NCBI GenBank assembly: GCA_021811525.1
Contig: JAJZOK010000026.1
Coordinates: 1 to 31,874, forward strand
Reading direction: 5' to 3'
Origin: Thermoplasmata archaeon
Lineage (GTDB): Archaea; Thermoplasmatota; Thermoplasmata; Thermoplasmatales; Thermoplasmataceae
Length of the DNA stretch: 31,874 nt
Position numbers and translations under genes: made by a program. Positions 30,515 through 31,874 of the stretch are shown here, piece after piece. Below the pieces are notes generated by a model. It searched no databases. It was not told the DNA's origin and saw only the letters and a program-made list of their open reading frames with translations. Position 1 is the stretch's first letter; each line of letters begins with the position of its first letter.

Positions 30515-31244
30515 AGTGCAGAAGCACTATGTTCGGTATCACTCCGGCAACTGTAGCCCTTATGAATAGGTCAACCAGGAAGAACATTGTAAGGCTGAGC
30601 CAGGCAAATGTCTCGTGGTGCGCATTCAGTATGGTCTGCCCGTTGAATATCTTGTTTCTCGTGTTGTGCTTGCAGCTGAAGCAATCAATGTTTCCTCCGA
30701 CCAGGTGCCTGATGGCGTGGCAGGAGAATGTGTAGAGAGTCACGAATACCGTGTTGACTATGAGCAACAGGCCACCAAGAGTCAGTGTGAACCCGGGCTG
30801 ATACACCATTGAAAGGTATATGTCATAGTAGAAGAATGGCAGTATAGCAACTGCGAAATACATGAAGTACCTGTGTGCATTCTCTATTCTGAGAAGCCTT
30901 GTTTCTCCAGTATATTCTCTCCCTTTGAATTCAGCCCTGAACCCAATTTCACAGGTTCTTGGGTGGTTAAAAACGTGCCTGTGGTAGTCTTTCCTGTATG
31001 CATAGCAGGTAAACCTGAACAGCGCCACAAGAGGTACCACTGCAAGGGTCGGAGAGTAGAAAGGATCTGTGAGGCCCGTGGTACTGCTGTAATACACGGG
31101 GTAGACAGCCATAAGGAAGACTCCTAACACAATAAGCAGGATAAACGACCAAAGCCTCCAGTTTGGCTCCAGAAACTCCTTCGGTATAATCCGGGTCATT
31201 GACCTGTTTGTTTTCTGCCTTGTCTGATTCTGATTGCTTATCAT
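30513..31244 (-). CDS. Succinate dehydrogenase membrane anchor (SdhC-like, actinobacterial-type features)
   Basis: 243-residue membrane protein with five hydrophobic segments (about 30-52, 64-82, 124-146, 153-176 and 211-236). Histidines near membrane edges are H124 (ENAHRYFMYF), H176 and H180 (SCHAIRHLVGG) and H209/H210 (NAHHETF), suitable heme b ligands. The loop FRFTCYAYRKDYHR and the YTGETRLLRIENAHRY segment recall the single-subunit anchor of actinobacterial succinate dehydrogenase; this is from memory, not a search. It follows sdhB by 1 bp, which fixes its role in anchoring the complex and passing electrons to quinone. The ATG at 31244 is preferred; GTG at 31256 would overlap sdhB by 11 bp. 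Confidence 0.78.
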   Translation of the reverse strand: MISNQNQTRQKTNRSMTRIIPKEFLEPNWRLWSFILLIVLGVFLMAVYPVYYSSTTGLTDPFYSPTLAVVPLVALFRFTCYAYRKDYHRHVFNHPRTCEIGFRAEFKGREYTGETRLLRIENAHRYFMYFAVAILPFFYYDIYLSMVYQPGFTLTLGGLLLIVNTVFVTLYTFSCHAIRHLVGGNIDCFSCKHNTRNKIFNGQTILNAHHETFAWLSLTMFFLVDLFIRATVAGVIPNIVLLH

Positions 31245-31245
31245 T

Positions 31246-31874
31246 TTAGACCACACTCTTTTCCTTTGTTCTGCTTCTCTTGATCAACCTTGCAATAGGG
31301 TCATATGTCATATCAACAGTCCTTTCCTTTTCCTGGATAATTGCATTGTCCGTGATGCGGATATGCTCCGGGCAGACATCCTGGCAGCACTTTGTGATGT
31401 TACAGAAGCCAAGCCCTCCCACTTTGTTCAGGAAAGTAGACCTGTCCACTGAGTCAATGGGATGCATATCAAGAGACGCCGCCTTGACTATGTGGGCCGG
31501 GCCAAAATACGGTGTGGAATGTTCCCTGACAACATGGCATACATCCTGGCACAGGAAGCACTGTATGCATTTCTTGAATTCCTGAGATCTTTCCACGTCC
31601 TCCTGCTGGATCTTCCAGGGGAACTCCAGATCCTCCTTAGGGGTGAATTTCGGAATCTGTCTGAGTATATCCCAGTTCTCTGATACATCTGTGACGAGGT
31701 CCCTGATCACAGGGTAGGCACCCATAGGGGAGACCGTGATGTTATGGCCAACCTTGTCGACCCTCGTCTTGCACATGAGCCTTGGCATGCCGTTGATTTC
31801 TGCTGCGCAGGAACCGCACTTGGCAGCCTTGCAGTTCCACCTTATTGCAAGCGTCGTGTCCATCTTTTCCTGAA
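31246..31874 (-). CDS. sdhB: Succinate dehydrogenase iron-sulfur subunit (5' end outside window)
   Basis: Carries electrons from the flavoprotein to the membrane anchor through three Fe-S clusters. Numbering from an internal ATG at 31863: the [2Fe-2S] ligands are C11, C16, C19 and C31 (C-x4-C-x2-C-x11-C). The [4Fe-4S] ligands are C99, C102, C105 and C164, and the [3Fe-4S] ligands are C109, C154 and C160, reproducing the canonical spacing. The frame continues upstream through Q-E-K to the window edge, and the N-terminal part of the ferredoxin domain is missing, so the ATG is not the start. KKCIQCFLCQDVCHVVREH resembles actinobacterial SdhB. SdhA is presumably just beyond the edge. Confidence 0.93.
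   Translation of the reverse strand, partial: QEKMDTTLAIRWNCKAAKCGSCAAEINGMPRLMCKTRVDKVGHNITVSPMGAYPVIRDLVTDVSENWDILRQIPKFTPKEDLEFPWKIQQEDVERSQEFKKCIQCFLCQDVCHVVREHSTPYFGPAHIVKAASLDMHPIDSVDRSTFLNKVGGLGFCNITKCCQDVCPEHIRITDNAIIQEKERTVDMTYDPIARLIKRSRTKEKSVV

Noticed and set aside
1..31874. CRISPR arrays, insertion sequences, prophage, rRNA, large non-coding RNAs
   Set aside because: No regularly spaced repeats, transposase, integrase or capsid genes were seen, and no gap is long enough for 7S RNA, RNase P RNA or rRNA.

Overview
The window looks like a chromosomal segment of a thermoacidophilic archaeon of the order Thermoplasmatales (class Thermoplasmata). The evidence is a set of archaeal signature genes (TiaS, Hel308, Trm5, AK6-type kinase, archaeal-type ApgM and a CDP-alcohol transferase of the archaeal lipid type), a non-CCA-encoded tRNA, and A/T-rich TATA boxes about 23-32 nt upstream of start codons, which implies mostly leaderless mRNAs. 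There is also a Rieske/cytochrome b pair with acidophile-style features. Genus cannot be decided by eye. Coding density is very high: the longest gap is about 160 bp, so no stretch over 300 bp lacks a gene. I see no insertion sequence, prophage, CRISPR array or rRNA.

Layout. 1-1340: 3' part of a phosphoglucosamine/phosphomannomutase (cut by the left edge). 1316-7581 (minus): a tight block Hel308 - Trm5 - UppS - TiaS - AK6 kinase - CDP-alcohol phosphatidyltransferase, joined by 4-bp overlaps or zero spacing. 7703-10798 (plus): riboflavin-pathway reductase, S-adenosylhomocysteine hydrolase, phosphoglycerate mutase. 10899-12950 (plus): an unknown 3-TM membrane protein and seryl-tRNA synthetase. 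12953-15857 (minus): a GltD-like flavoprotein, then a TauE/SafE exporter with its DUF1634 partner. 16002-18994 (minus): a dolichol-phosphate-mannose-synthase/GtrA fusion overlapping a GT-C-like membrane glycosyltransferase. 19139-20893 (plus): PdxS and a DUF92 membrane protein.

20999-24739 (minus) is a respiratory operon: Rieske protein, a long cytochrome b, a degenerate crotonase-fold protein, and a membrane-anchored protein with 16 N-glycosylation sequons and no Cys or His. Divergent from it (24895-25365, plus) is a small protein with a probable ribbon-helix-helix N-terminus and four visible ~22-residue strand repeats. The intergenic region between them carries several inverted/direct repeats that could be operators. 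This is my best candidate for something undescribed. It is followed by tRNA-Val(UAC), a phosphoribosyltransferase, a convergent P-type ATPase, dCMP deaminase and a DedA protein. The right edge (30317-31874, minus) holds a succinate dehydrogenase locus: SdhB (cut by the edge), a His-rich SdhC anchor that resembles the actinobacterial Sdh type, and a 61-residue two-TM protein with a strong Shine-Dalgarno site.

Functional themes: respiration (bc complex and SQR), surface and lipid glycosylation (UppS, DPM-GtrA, GT-C, sequon-rich protein), tRNA decoding and modification (TiaS, Trm5, SerRS, tRNA-Val) and cofactor supply (riboflavin, PLP, SAM recycling). Identifications come from motif reading and memory of protein families. 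No search was run.
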